The translations under genes and the position numbers were made by a program. This document shows positions 16,912-26,100 of a stretch of DNA of 39,283 nt, in pieces. The stretch comes from CAXBNB01 sp040151475 (lineage in GTDB: Bacteria > Bacteroidota > Bacteroidia > Cytophagales > Cyclobacteriaceae), in the NCBI RefSeq assembly GCF_040151475.1, contig NZ_JBDKWG010000134.1, positions 1-39,283 on the forward strand, given 5' to 3'. The notes below the pieces were generated by a model. The model did not search any database. It was not told the DNA's origin and saw only the letters and a list, made by a program, of their open reading frames with translations. Numbering within the stretch: position 1 is the first letter of the stretch; the number at the start of each line of letters is the position of its first letter.

Positions 16912-18366
16912 TTATGCCAAAATACCCTTTACCACTTTACCATGAACATCCGTTAATCTAAAACGTCTGCCCTGATATTTATAGGTTAATTTTTCATGAT
17001 CCAGCCCCATCAAATGCATTATGGTTGCCTGCAAGTCATGGATATGAACCGGGTCTTTTACAATGTTGTAACCAAATTCGTCTGTTTCTCCATAAGAAGT
17101 ACCAGCTTTCACACCACCACCAGCCATCCACATGCTGTAGCACCTTGGATGGTGGTCTCTTCCGTAATTCCCTTCAGATAATTTTCCCTGGCAGTAGTTG
17201 GTACGGCCAAATTCTCCTCCCCATATCACCAATGTTTCGTCCAATAAACCTCTCTGTTTAAGGTCTGTTATTAGTGCCGCAGAAGCTCTATCCACGTCCT
17301 CTGCCTGTTTTGGCATTTCTCCCGGCAGGTTTCCATGCTGATCCCATCCCTGATGATAAAGCTGAACGAAGCGTACACCGCTTTCTGAGAGTTTTCTGGC
17401 TAAAAGACAATTGGAGGCATACGTGCCCGGTTGCATACAGTCAGCCCCGTACATTTTTATTATGTGATCCGGTTCTTTGGATATATCGGTAACTTCAGGC
17501 ACTGCAGTTTGCATTCTATAGGCCATTTCATATTGCTGTATCTTGGCATGTATTTCAGGGTCTCCAAATTCCTGATATCCCATCTCGTTCAAAGATGCCA
17601 AATGATCCAGCATTTTTTTCCTGCTCTGCATGTCTATTCCAGCAGGATTATTCAAATACAAAACAGGATCTTCACTTGCGCTGAATTGTACTCCCTGATG
17701 GTTGCTGTCCAGAAAACCATTGGTCCAAAGTTTGGAATAAACTCCTTGTCCATTTCCTCTTCCCCGTGAAAGTAACACACAAAACGATGGCAGGTTTTTA
17801 TTTTCACTTCCCAGCCCATAACTCAACCAGGCACCCATACTGGGTCGGTTTCCCTGTTGTGATCCTGTTTGGAGAAATGTAAGCGCAGGATCGTGATTAA
17901 TCGCTTCTGTATGCATGGTTTTTATCACGCATATATCGTCGGTTATCTTGGCAATATTTGGAAACAAGTCACTCACCCAGGTTCCTGACTGACCATACTG
18001 ATTGAAAGCAAATTTGGAACCCACCAAAGGGAATTTATCCTGATTGGCCGTCATTCCTGTCAGACGTTGGCCTCCTCGAATTGATTCGGGCAAATCCTGA
18101 CCGAACATTTTATTTAGAGTAGGCTTATAATCAAAACTTTCCAACTGAGAGGGAGCACCGTTTTGGAAAAGCATAATCACCCTTTTGGCTTTAGATGCAA
18201 AATGTTTTATCCCTAATGGCAACTCGTCTCCTGCTCCACCTGATCCTTTAAAAAGGTCTGGCAACAAAAGTGAACCTAAAGCTGCACTACCAACCCCCAT
18301 AGCCATTTTTCCAAGAAAATGCCTGCGGTTTACATTCAAATTATTTTCTAAAAATTCCTTTTCCAT
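16912..18366 (-). CDS. DUF1501 protein with twin-arginine signal
   Basis: A sulfatase-fold-related DUF1501 protein of 484 residues, normal for the family. The N-terminus NRRHFLGKMAMGVGSAALG has adjacent Arg14-Arg15 and a hydrophobic stretch, as in Tat substrates, so it is probably exported folded. Family sequences visible include RVIMLFQNGAPSQLESFDYKP, MHTEAINHDPALTFLQTG, LYHQGWDQHG and VIWGGEFGRTNYCQG. The activity of the family is unknown. It sits 12 bases after the DUF1553 gene; the pairing is typical in Planctomycetes, Verrucomicrobia and marine Bacteroidota. Confidence 0.92.
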   Translation of the reverse strand: MEKEFLENNLNVNRRHFLGKMAMGVGSAALGSLLLPDLFKGSGGAGDELPLGIKHFASKAKRVIMLFQNGAPSQLESFDYKPTLNKMFGQDLPESIRGGQRLTGMTANQDKFPLVGSKFAFNQYGQSGTWVSDLFPNIAKITDDICVIKTMHTEAINHDPALTFLQTGSQQGNRPSMGAWLSYGLGSENKNLPSFCVLLSRGRGNGQGVYSKLWTNGFLDSNHQGVQFSASEDPVLYLNNPAGIDMQSRKKMLDHLASLNEMGYQEFGDPEIHAKIQQYEMAYRMQTAVPEVTDISKEPDHIIKMYGADCMQPGTYASNCLLARKLSESGVRFVQLYHQGWDQHGNLPGEMPKQAEDVDRASAALITDLKQRGLLDETLVIWGGEFGRTNYCQGKLSEGNYGRDHHPRCYSMWMAGGGVKAGTSYGETDEFGYNIVKDPVHIHDLQATIMHLMGLDHEKLTYKYQGRRFRLTDVHGKVVKGILA

Positions 18367-18378
18367 AGTTCTTTAGGA

Positions 18379-20706
18379 TTAACTCTTAGTTATGGCCTCT
18401 TCCATATTGTAAATAGTGTGAATCACCTGCATCAATGCAGCAACGGTCACATCATTTCTATCTTCTTTTGGAGGATACTCTCCTACATCTATAAATTTCT
18501 TTGCTTCTTCAGGGTCTGCCTCAAATTGTGACAGTTGATCTCCATAATACTCCATCAACAAATTCTTTTCTTCTTCTTTGGCATCCCGGCATACGATCAA
18601 CTTAAACGCCTTATTTATTTTGTCATCATTCTCCAGGCTTTCTTCATCTAAACGTTCAGCCATTACTCTGGCCGCTTCCAAAACCGTAGGATCGTTGAGC
18701 ATGATGAGTGCTTGCAGCGGTGTGCTTGTTGTCAACCTCCTCACCTCGCATTGATCTCGATTGGATGCATCAAATGTCAGCATTACTGGTGGTGGCACGG
18801 TTCTTTTGATAAAAGTATAAATACCCCTTCTATACAAATCATCTCCATGATCCTGTATATATTTTTTGAGTAGCCCACGTCCGGAAGTAGCTGCCGACCA
18901 CATACCATCAGGTTGATATGGTTTTACACTTGGCCCACCAATTTCTTCATTGAGCAAACCACTACTGGCAAGTACCTGATCTCTTACCATTTCGGCATTC
19001 AATCTGAATCTATGCATTCTGGACAGGTATATATTTTCCGGGTCTTTAGCGATTTTTTGCTCATCAACCACCGATGATTGAGTATATGTTGATGATGTCA
19101 CTATTTTTTTGACCAAATGCTTTATGTCCCAATTGTTTTCCCGAAAATCAACTGCCAACCAATCCAACAACTCCGGATGAGTAGGTAAATCACCCTGCAT
19201 GCCAAAGTCTCCCACAGATTTCACGATTCCCCTGCCGAAGAACTCTTGCCAAATCCTGTTGACAAAAACCCTGGATGTCAATGGATGTTCATCACTTAAT
19301 AACCATTTTACCAGTCCCAGTCGATTTGGCTTAAACCTGTTAGTATCATATTCAAGTATAGCTTCAGGTGTATCGAAACTTACAATTTCCCCTTTAGCAT
19401 CATAATTTCCCCTGTTCAGGATATGTGTTTCCCGTATTCCAACAGAATCTTTCATAACCATTACATTCACATTGGCAGTATCCTTTTTGTTGATGAAGGT
19501 AAGGATATCTTCAATCAACTCATCAGAAATTGTCATGTTTGGAGGGTCAGCAAAATTGGCATCTATGGTTCCAAACAACCCCTTCTCAGGCACCTTATCA
19601 AAAAAGGCAAATGTGCTGTAATAATCCTTTTGTGAAATAGGGTCGTATTTATGGTCATGGCACTTGGCACATTCCATGGTCAAACCCAAAAATGCTTTTC
19701 CAAAAGTATTGGTACGATCGGATACGTATTCAATTCTATACTCTTCGTCTATTACTCCTCCCTCCTGGGTAATTTTATGATTTCTATTAAAGCCTGTAGC
19801 GAGCAATGCCTCGATGTTTTCTTCCGGCAATAAATCTCCGGCCAATTGCCAGGTCAGAAATTTATCATACGGGTAGTTTTCATTGAATGCATGAATAACC
19901 CAGTCCCTCCACGGCCACATCGTTCTCAATCCATCATCCTGATATCCGTGTGAATCGGCATATCTGGCTACATCCAGCCAGTGTACTGCCATTTTCTCCC
20001 CGTAATGTTTATTTGCTAATAGTTCATCTACCACTTTTTCATAAGCATTGTCAGAGTCATCATTCATAAAAGACTCCTGCATTTCTAAAGACGGGGGCAA
20101 GCCTGTAAGGTCAAATGAGACTCTCTTTAAAAGCCTTGCTTTATCAGCCTTTGCATTTGGTGTCAACCCTTTTTCTTCTATTTTCTTTTGGATGAAATAG
20201 TCAATTTCATTACTCACCCAATCTTTATTGGTCAACTTTGGAAGTTTGGACTTAATAGGCGATACAAAAGCCCAATGTGGTTTGTATTGAGCTCCTTGTT
20301 CTATCCATTTTTTTATCAGGCTAATTTCATACTCACTCACCTTCAAATTAGAACCGGGAGGAGGCATAACTTCTGATGTGTCACCGGAAACCAACCTGTT
20401 GTAGGCTTCAGACTGGTGCGGTTTTCCACTTACAAAAGCAAACCTGTCTTCATCATAATCCTTCAAAGCAGTAAATGCGCCTTCTTCAGTATCCAGTCTT
20501 AAACCTGACTTTCTTTGATTTTCATCCGGACCATGGCAGGTGAAACAATTATCCGACAAAATTGGCCTAATATGAAAATTGAAATCCACCACTTCGGGAA
20601 TTGTGTTGTTATTGGTTACATCTACGGACTTATCATTTTTACACGAAAAAAGTGCAGCAATCAAAACAAGCACCAGTGATTTTAATGAATAAGTTGAAGT
20701 TTTCAT
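18379..20706 (-). CDS. PSCyt1-DUF1549-DUF1553 cytochrome lipoprotein
   Basis: A 775-residue planctomycete-type protein. The lipoprotein signal ends ALFSC (Cys22). The PSCyt1 cytochrome domain has CFTCH at 54-58 and MPPPG at 114-118. DUF1549 follows (residues about 160-360: FDLTGLPPSLEMQ, HWLDVARYADSHGYQDDG), including the family's conserved CAKCHDHKYDP at 346-356, a possible second heme site. DUF1553 is C-terminal (HPLTSRVFVNRIWQEFFGRG, STPLQALIMLNDP). It is the first gene of a three-gene operon with DUF1501 and the cytochrome/LRR protein. The function is unknown; the partners suggest redox chemistry at the cell envelope. Confidence 0.92.
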   Translation of the reverse strand: MKTSTYSLKSLVLVLIAALFSCKNDKSVDVTNNNTIPEVVDFNFHIRPILSDNCFTCHGPDENQRKSGLRLDTEEGAFTALKDYDEDRFAFVSGKPHQSEAYNRLVSGDTSEVMPPPGSNLKVSEYEISLIKKWIEQGAQYKPHWAFVSPIKSKLPKLTNKDWVSNEIDYFIQKKIEEKGLTPNAKADKARLLKRVSFDLTGLPPSLEMQESFMNDDSDNAYEKVVDELLANKHYGEKMAVHWLDVARYADSHGYQDDGLRTMWPWRDWVIHAFNENYPYDKFLTWQLAGDLLPEENIEALLATGFNRNHKITQEGGVIDEEYRIEYVSDRTNTFGKAFLGLTMECAKCHDHKYDPISQKDYYSTFAFFDKVPEKGLFGTIDANFADPPNMTISDELIEDILTFINKKDTANVNVMVMKDSVGIRETHILNRGNYDAKGEIVSFDTPEAILEYDTNRFKPNRLGLVKWLLSDEHPLTSRVFVNRIWQEFFGRGIVKSVGDFGMQGDLPTHPELLDWLAVDFRENNWDIKHLVKKIVTSSTYTQSSVVDEQKIAKDPENIYLSRMHRFRLNAEMVRDQVLASSGLLNEEIGGPSVKPYQPDGMWSAATSGRGLLKKYIQDHGDDLYRRGIYTFIKRTVPPPVMLTFDASNRDQCEVRRLTTSTPLQALIMLNDPTVLEAARVMAERLDEESLENDDKINKAFKLIVCRDAKEEEKNLLMEYYGDQLSQFEADPEEAKKFIDVGEYPPKEDRNDVTVAALMQVIHTIYNMEEAITKS

Positions 20707-20937
20707 AAAGTCAGTAAATAAACATTTTTAGATATTACAAAGGAAGATTCTACTGCATTTGACAAGATGGATTAATTGTTCAATTCATTGGATTTTTTCT
20801 GAACATACTTACTCTCATCTGTACAACCAAACATTAATGAATAATTAAGAATCGCATTTTTTTTCTTAATAGCGCAAGTAATGCGAAAGACTGACATCTA
20901 ATAAGTCAAATAAATTTATAATTAAAAATCCAAAAAA
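20707..20937. promoter_or_regulatory. Divergent promoter region with nested inverted repeats
   Basis: This interval separates the DUF1553 operon (minus) from the Spy-like gene (plus). ATTAAGAA (20844-20851) pairs with TTCTTAAT (20863-20870), and TCGCATT (20852-20858) pairs with AATGCGA (20880-20886). The nested pairs are about 55-95 bases before the Spy-like start and may be an operator or alternative RNA folds. No perfect TAnnTTTG promoter was found for either side. Confidence 0.4.
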
Positions 20938-21432
20938 ATGAAAAGGTCAATCGTATTATTATCAGCATTAGTTTTAATAGGTACTGCTTCGATAGCTCAA
21001 AGTCCACAAATGAATAAGATGGGACAAAGACAAAAGATGATGCATGCCAATTCCGAAAAACCGGATAGAGGTGAACGATTTGCACAGGCTCTTGAATTAA
21101 CAGATGCACAGAAAACCAAAATTGAGGAAATCCATTTTGCGGCAATGAAATCCATGAAATCTGTGAAAAATACCATCGGAGAAAAAGAAGCCAAACTTAA
21201 AACACTAAGTTCAGCAGATAACCCTGATCTCAAAGCAATTACAAAAGTAGCTGAGGAAATCGGAGATTTGAGAACTAAAATGTTTGTAAGCCAAGTGCAA
21301 ACCAAACAAGAGGTGAGGGCTTTACTGGACGAAAAACAAAAATTTAAATTTGACAATATGAATATGATGATGGGCAAAAAAGACCATCACGGAAGAGGTG
21401 GAGATGGATTTGGTCAAATGAAAAAAGGTTAA
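20938..21432 (+). CDS. Periplasmic Spy/CpxP-like protein
   Basis: A 164-residue secreted protein with signal peptide MKRSIVLLSALVLIGTASIA and a basic, Met-rich, all-helical mature part. The segment FAQALELTDAQKTKIEEIH is the LTxxQ-type motif of the Spy/CpxP family, and EVRALLDEKQKFKFDNM matches the second conserved helix. The C-terminus is rich in His, Gly and Met (KKDHHGRGGDGFGQM), suggesting metal contact. Relatives are ATP-independent chaperones or metal-stress sensors of the periplasm. It heads the cluster containing a sigma factor, anti-sigma factor and a second protein of this fold. Confidence 0.8.
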   Translation: MKRSIVLLSALVLIGTASIAQSPQMNKMGQRQKMMHANSEKPDRGERFAQALELTDAQKTKIEEIHFAAMKSMKSVKNTIGEKEAKLKTLSSADNPDLKAITKVAEEIGDLRTKMFVSQVQTKQEVRALLDEKQKFKFDNMNMMMGKKDHHGRGGDGFGQMKKG

Positions 21433-21476
21433 TGATAATTTCTTTAATCAATAAATTAAATTTGAGAAATACAATG

Positions 21477-21505
21477 GAGCAGGTTCAGGCAGTCTGAATC
21501 TGCTC
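21477..21505 (+). terminator. Strong hairpin between the Spy-like and sigma factor genes
   Basis: GAGCAGGTTCAG pairs with CTGAATCTGCTC (12-bp stem with one G-U pair, five-base loop). No U-run follows, so it may be a partial terminator, processing site or attenuator limiting sigma factor expression relative to the Spy-like gene. Confidence 0.6.
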
Positions 21506-21535
21506 TGTATAACAGAACCTACAAAGAACTTATCA

Positions 21536-22114
21536 TTGGCTGAAATATCAGAACAAGCACTTATCAATGGAATTGCAGAAGGTGATGAAGATGCTTTTAA
21601 GTTTCTTGTTCATAAATACCAGAATATGGTTTTTAATACAAGTCTGGGCTTTCTACCCATCAAAGAAGATGCCGAGGAAATTACTCAGGATGTATTTGTA
21701 GAAGTTTTTAAAAGTATAAATTCTTTCAGACAGGATGCCACATTGAAAACCTGGGTGTATCGGATTACGATTTCCAAGTGTCTGGAATTTCAAAGGAAAG
21801 CAAAAAGGAAAAAGAGGTTTGCGTTTTTAGTTTCTATCGGAAATACAAGCGATACAATCATAGAGCCTAAGGTGTTGGATCATCCGGGGGTAGAGGCTGA
21901 AAATCAGGAAAGAACAGAATTGTTGTACAAACAAATTGACCAGCTACCTGACAATCAAAAAATTGCTCTGGTTTTACATAACATGGACGGAATGAGTTAC
22001 AAAGATATTTCAAATACCATGAACATAAGTTTGTCTTCTGTGGAATCTCTGATATTTAGGGCGAAGAAAAACTTAAAGAAAAAATTGTCTCATTATTATG
22101 AACAAATGCTATGA
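21536..22114 (+). CDS. ECF sigma factor (RpoE-like)
   Basis: A 192-residue ECF sigma factor. Region 2 includes FKFLVHKYQNMVFNTSLGF and DAEEITQDVFVEVFKSI; region 4 includes YKDISNTMNISLSSVESLIFRAKK in the final 40 residues (helix-turn-helix). The start appears to be TTG at 21536, since no ATG lies early in the frame and the predicted N-terminus AEISEQALINGIAEGDEDAF fits the family. The end overlaps the next gene by four bases (ATGA), the usual translational coupling of sigma and anti-sigma. Confidence 0.92.
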   Translation: MAEISEQALINGIAEGDEDAFKFLVHKYQNMVFNTSLGFLPIKEDAEEITQDVFVEVFKSINSFRQDATLKTWVYRITISKCLEFQRKAKRKKRFAFLVSIGNTSDTIIEPKVLDHPGVEAENQERTELLYKQIDQLPDNQKIALVLHNMDGMSYKDISNTMNISLSSVESLIFRAKKNLKKKLSHYYEQML

Positions 22115-22431
22115 AAAAGAATAAAGACATTCAACGAGAAGTAAATAAGACCCTGGATGTATTGGATTCAATTCGGAAGGTAGAAGCCCCCATTGGAATT
22201 TATTCTTCGGTAATGGACAAGGTCAGACACGAAGAAAAAGATGGAATAGACTACATGCAGTTCGTAAAATGGGCAGCTATCGGACTCCTGATTATAATGA
22301 ATGCCATTAGCTATGTTTCATTCCTGAACGAAGAAAAACAGGAAAACGAACCTGTATCAAGTACTGAAACAGAAATTGAAAATCTTGTAAGCGAATATCA
22401 AATAAATACATTCGCCTATAGTGAATACTAA
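22111..22431 (+). CDS. Small single-helix putative anti-sigma factor
   Basis: A 106-residue protein with a charged cytoplasmic N-terminal part (about 1-48), one transmembrane helix (about 52-70, WAAIGLLIIMNAISYVSFL) and a short acidic outer tail. I recognise no domain family, and it lacks a clear zinc motif. The four-base overlap with the sigma gene and topology argue that it binds and holds the sigma factor at the membrane. This is inference from position. Confidence 0.75.
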   Translation: MKKNKDIQREVNKTLDVLDSIRKVEAPIGIYSSVMDKVRHEEKDGIDYMQFVKWAAIGLLIIMNAISYVSFLNEEKQENEPVSSTETEIENLVSEYQINTFAYSEY

Positions 22432-22442
22432 ACCATATAAAT

Positions 22443-22961
22443 ATGAACTTTTTCACTCAAAATAAGACAGCAACCATCATTATTGCTATGCTAATTGCAC
22501 TAAATGTGTTAAGTATATACTTTTTTGTAATACACAAAAGGATAGTTCACAAACATCCTTTTGATGACCAAAATCCACCCTGGCATGAAAAATCAAAAGA
22601 AGGTAAATCATCTGAAAAAGTCCACTTCATGGAAAAGGAATTAGGACTAAATAAAGAACAACGCCAGGAATACCGCAATTTGAGAAAATCTCATTTTGAA
22701 ATGAGTAGAAAAAAAAGAAAAGAACAACAAGAACTCAGGGAAATGATATTTAGTAACATAAGCAATCAATCTTTCAACATTGATTCTGTTGCTCAATTGA
22801 TCAGTAAACGTCAGTCTGAAATGGAAATAGGAATGTTTAAACATTTCAAATCTATAAGGGAATTGTGTACTGAAGAACAAAAACTAAAATTTGACAAAAC
22901 GACCCAATTCATCTTGAGGAAAATGGGAGATCATGATAGGTTTAAAAGATCAGAACATTAG
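22443..22961 (+). CDS. Membrane-anchored periplasmic metal/stress sensor (CnrX/CpxP-like)
   Basis: A 172-residue protein with an N-terminal transmembrane anchor (TATIIIAMLIALNVLSIYFF) and a helical periplasmic domain: FMEKELGLNKEQRQEYRNLR, FNIDSVAQLISKRQSEMEIG and FKSIRELCTEEQKLKFD are the repeated LNxxQ-type helices of the heavy-metal sensor/Spy family. His and Met residues near both ends could bind metal. It starts 11 bases after the anti-sigma gene, giving a sigma/anti-sigma/periplasmic-sensor order like the CnrYXH type of regulation, though the genes are not shown to be homologous throughout. Confidence 0.8.
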   Translation: MNFFTQNKTATIIIAMLIALNVLSIYFFVIHKRIVHKHPFDDQNPPWHEKSKEGKSSEKVHFMEKELGLNKEQRQEYRNLRKSHFEMSRKKRKEQQELREMIFSNISNQSFNIDSVAQLISKRQSEMEIGMFKHFKSIRELCTEEQKLKFDKTTQFILRKMGDHDRFKRSEH

Positions 22962-23061
22962 CACTCATCCAAATAGTGTCTTTTTTAAAACCACAGGAAA
23001 TTAAAGATGAAAACAAGAATATACAAGACAGAAACACCATCTGCAGATGTGTCTAGCTATA

Positions 23062-23148
23062 CTATTTCACTATCAAATCAATGACAAATATGATCAAAAC
23101 GACAATTGCCAATCCAATCAGATATATTTTCATTCTATTTTGCTTCAT
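23062..23148 (-). CDS. Tiny membrane peptide, 28 residues
   Basis: A short frame starting MKQNRMKIYLIGLAIVVLII and ending FVIDLIVK, with basic residues before a single hydrophobic helix. AAGGAAC lies directly before the ATG, a good ribosome binding site for this phylum. It begins 49 bases after the stop of the large regulator on the same strand and may be co-transcribed. A longer frame to 23277 overlaps the regulator and is less likely. No known family is claimed. Confidence 0.5.
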   Translation of the reverse strand: MKQNRMKIYLIGLAIVVLIIFVIDLIVK

Positions 23149-23197
23149 GTTCCTTAGGTTTAAATAATTTGGTATTAAGTTTTTAAAACTGTGATAG

Positions 23198-26100
23198 TCA
23201 CTGTCCATATTCGTCAGGAGCCATTTTAGCATAAGTAGTTGGACTGACACCAAATTTTTTCTTAAAAACCTGGCCAAAATATTTACGATCTGAAAACCCT
23301 ACCTTATAGCAAGCTTCAATGACAGTATCTTCATGATCTCTTATCAGATGTGCTGCTCTTTTTAATCTGAAATCACGAATAAATTCGACCAAAGACTGCC
23401 CGGTCAGAGATTTTACCTTCTTGTAAATAACCGAATGACTCATCCCAAGTTCTCTGGCCAGATAATCAGCCTTTATCTCTCCTTCTTTTATATTGTTTTC
23501 CAGCAATTTGATTAATGCATCTACAAATTGTTGGTCACGAGAGTTGATAGGAAGTTCTTTAGGCTCTAGAAGTGCATCTGTTTTAAACTTTTTGCGCAAC
23601 AAATACCTGTTTCGCAACAAATTGAAGATCCGTGTTTTTAACAGCACTTCATCAAATGGCTTGGTGATGTATTCATCTGCTCCGGTTTCGAACCCCTCCT
23701 TTTTGTAAATCAGAGAGGTTCTCGCTGTAAGAATGATAATCGGAATATGGCTGGTTCGTATATCAGCTTTTAACTTTTCGGTAAGGTGGATTCCATTCAT
23801 TTCCGGCATCATGACATCACTTAAGATCAAATCCGGAACTTCTTTAAAAGCCAGGTTCATTCCTGTCTTTCCATTGTTAGCCTGAAAAATTTTAAAATTA
23901 TCTTTTAACAGGTTAACAAGATATTCACGTATCTCGTCATTGTCTTCTACTATCAAAACCGAAACATTTTCAAAATAGTTTGGTTCTTGCGGAACGGATT
24001 TCTCCAACCTGTTTTTTACAGACTGTTCAATTTTTAAGTTCTCCTTCTGAGAAACAGGTGCCAACTCCTTTTCCTTAAAATGATCTTTGCCTAATGGCAA
24101 TTCCACTTTAAAAGTGGTGCCTTCATTTTCTTTACTTTCTACATAAATTTCTCCGGAATGAAGACGAATTACCTCCCTGGCAATTGACAATCCAAGTCCA
24201 AACCCCTGAGCATCATCAGAATTGGTATCCGATTGATAAAACCGATCAAATATTTTTTTGATTTTATCTTTTGAAATGCCCTGACCAGAATCAACAACAG
24301 AAAAATATAAATTTTCATCATTTTGATCTATCACCACTTTGATTGTACCACCAGCCTGAGAGTATTTGAATGCATTAGATAGCAGATTGTATATTACCTT
24401 TTCCATTCTGACAGGATCAAACCATAGAAATATTTGCTCTTGGCCCGAAATAAATTCATAGACAATGTCCATTTCATTGGCTTTTCCATTGTATGAAAGG
24501 AATATCTCCTTAGAAAATTCAACAAAATCAATCTTTGATACGTGAAGGGTGGCATTGGACGATTCCAGTTTCCTGAAATCCAATAATTCATTTACCAGAT
24601 GGAAAAGATGGTCTCCATTTCTTCTCAAAACATCCACTGCATCCTTTTGAATTCTGTTCACAATTCCATTTGCCTGAAACTGATTCAAAGCACCTAACAT
24701 AAGTGTAACAGGAGTTCTTATTTCATGGGAGATATTCGTGAAAAACCTTTGCTTAATGTCAAATAGCTCTGCTTCCTTTTCCCTGGTAAGCTGTTCCAGC
24801 TTAAGGTTACTTTTCATTTTCACCCAGGCTACCGAATTTTTCTGATATAGATAGAGCAAGAAAACAATCAGAACAATATATGTGAGGTATGCCCACCAGG
24901 TTGCCCAAAATGGACTTTTAACAACAAGATCGACAGAAGCGTACTTCTCATTCCATTGATCGTTCTCTTTTACCCTGACCTTAAAAGTGTAATCACCGGG
25001 AGGCAGGTTTGTATATGTCGCCGATCTTTCTGTCCCTATTTCTCTCCAATCATGATCGAAATTCTCCATTTTGATAGCATATTCCAGATGGCTGGAAAAC
25101 GGGTATTTCAACGCTGCAAATTCAAAAGTCAAAACATCCTGATTGTAGTTTAAAAGAATCTCATCTTCGAAAAGAATCTGCTTCTGAATAGGGCCTCTTT
25201 TGACAATAGAAACCTCTTTATTAAATAGCTTGAAACTGGTTAATTTAACAGTTGGCTCCAACGTAATGCGTCTCTGCTCGAATGGATCAATGCTTACAAG
25301 CCCATCTATTCCCCCGAAATACAATTTTCCATACCCGTCTTTAAAGGCAGAATTGATATGATATTCTCCTGAAAGTTCATAAAATGATTGAAACTCATTT
25401 TGTTTTGTCTGATACTTAAATATCCCTACTTTCGTTCCAAACCAGATGTTCTGATCATCGTCTGACAATATAGAGGTTACTGACTTCTCTTCGGTATCAC
25501 TGGAAAATTGTAATGTTTCAAATTTTTGTTCCACAGGATTATAGAGGCACAACCCATCTCTTGTACCAATCCAAAGGTTATTTTGTGCATCTGCCAAAAG
25601 ACTATAGATATAATCGCTGGTGATAGAATTGTCTCCTACTGTAGAGTGTCTATGGTATGTAAATTTATGCGTTTTGGTATCCAGCAAGTTGAGTCCTCCT
25701 CCAAAAGTACCCACCCAAATATCACCGTTCTTTGCTTTTTCTAAAGAAATTACATTGTCATTGCTCAAAGAATTTTGATCGGTTGCATCGTTTCGATATG
25801 TACTGAACAATTGTTTTTCAATATCGAAATAAAAGATACCTCCTCCCCAGGTCGCTCCCCACAAATTGCCCAAATCGTCTTCTATCACATCACGAACATC
25901 ATTAAATGGAATAGAATTAGAATTGCCGGGTTCATGCTTGTATTGAACCTTTTCTTTGGTCAAATAATCAAAGAAAATCAACCCGTTAGCAAATGTGCCA
26001 ATCCAATATTTCCCATTACCGGCATTTTTCACAAACTGAATATAATCCCCTCCAACAGAATTTTGCTTTGACCTGTTAAATGTTTCCAGCTTCGTACTTT

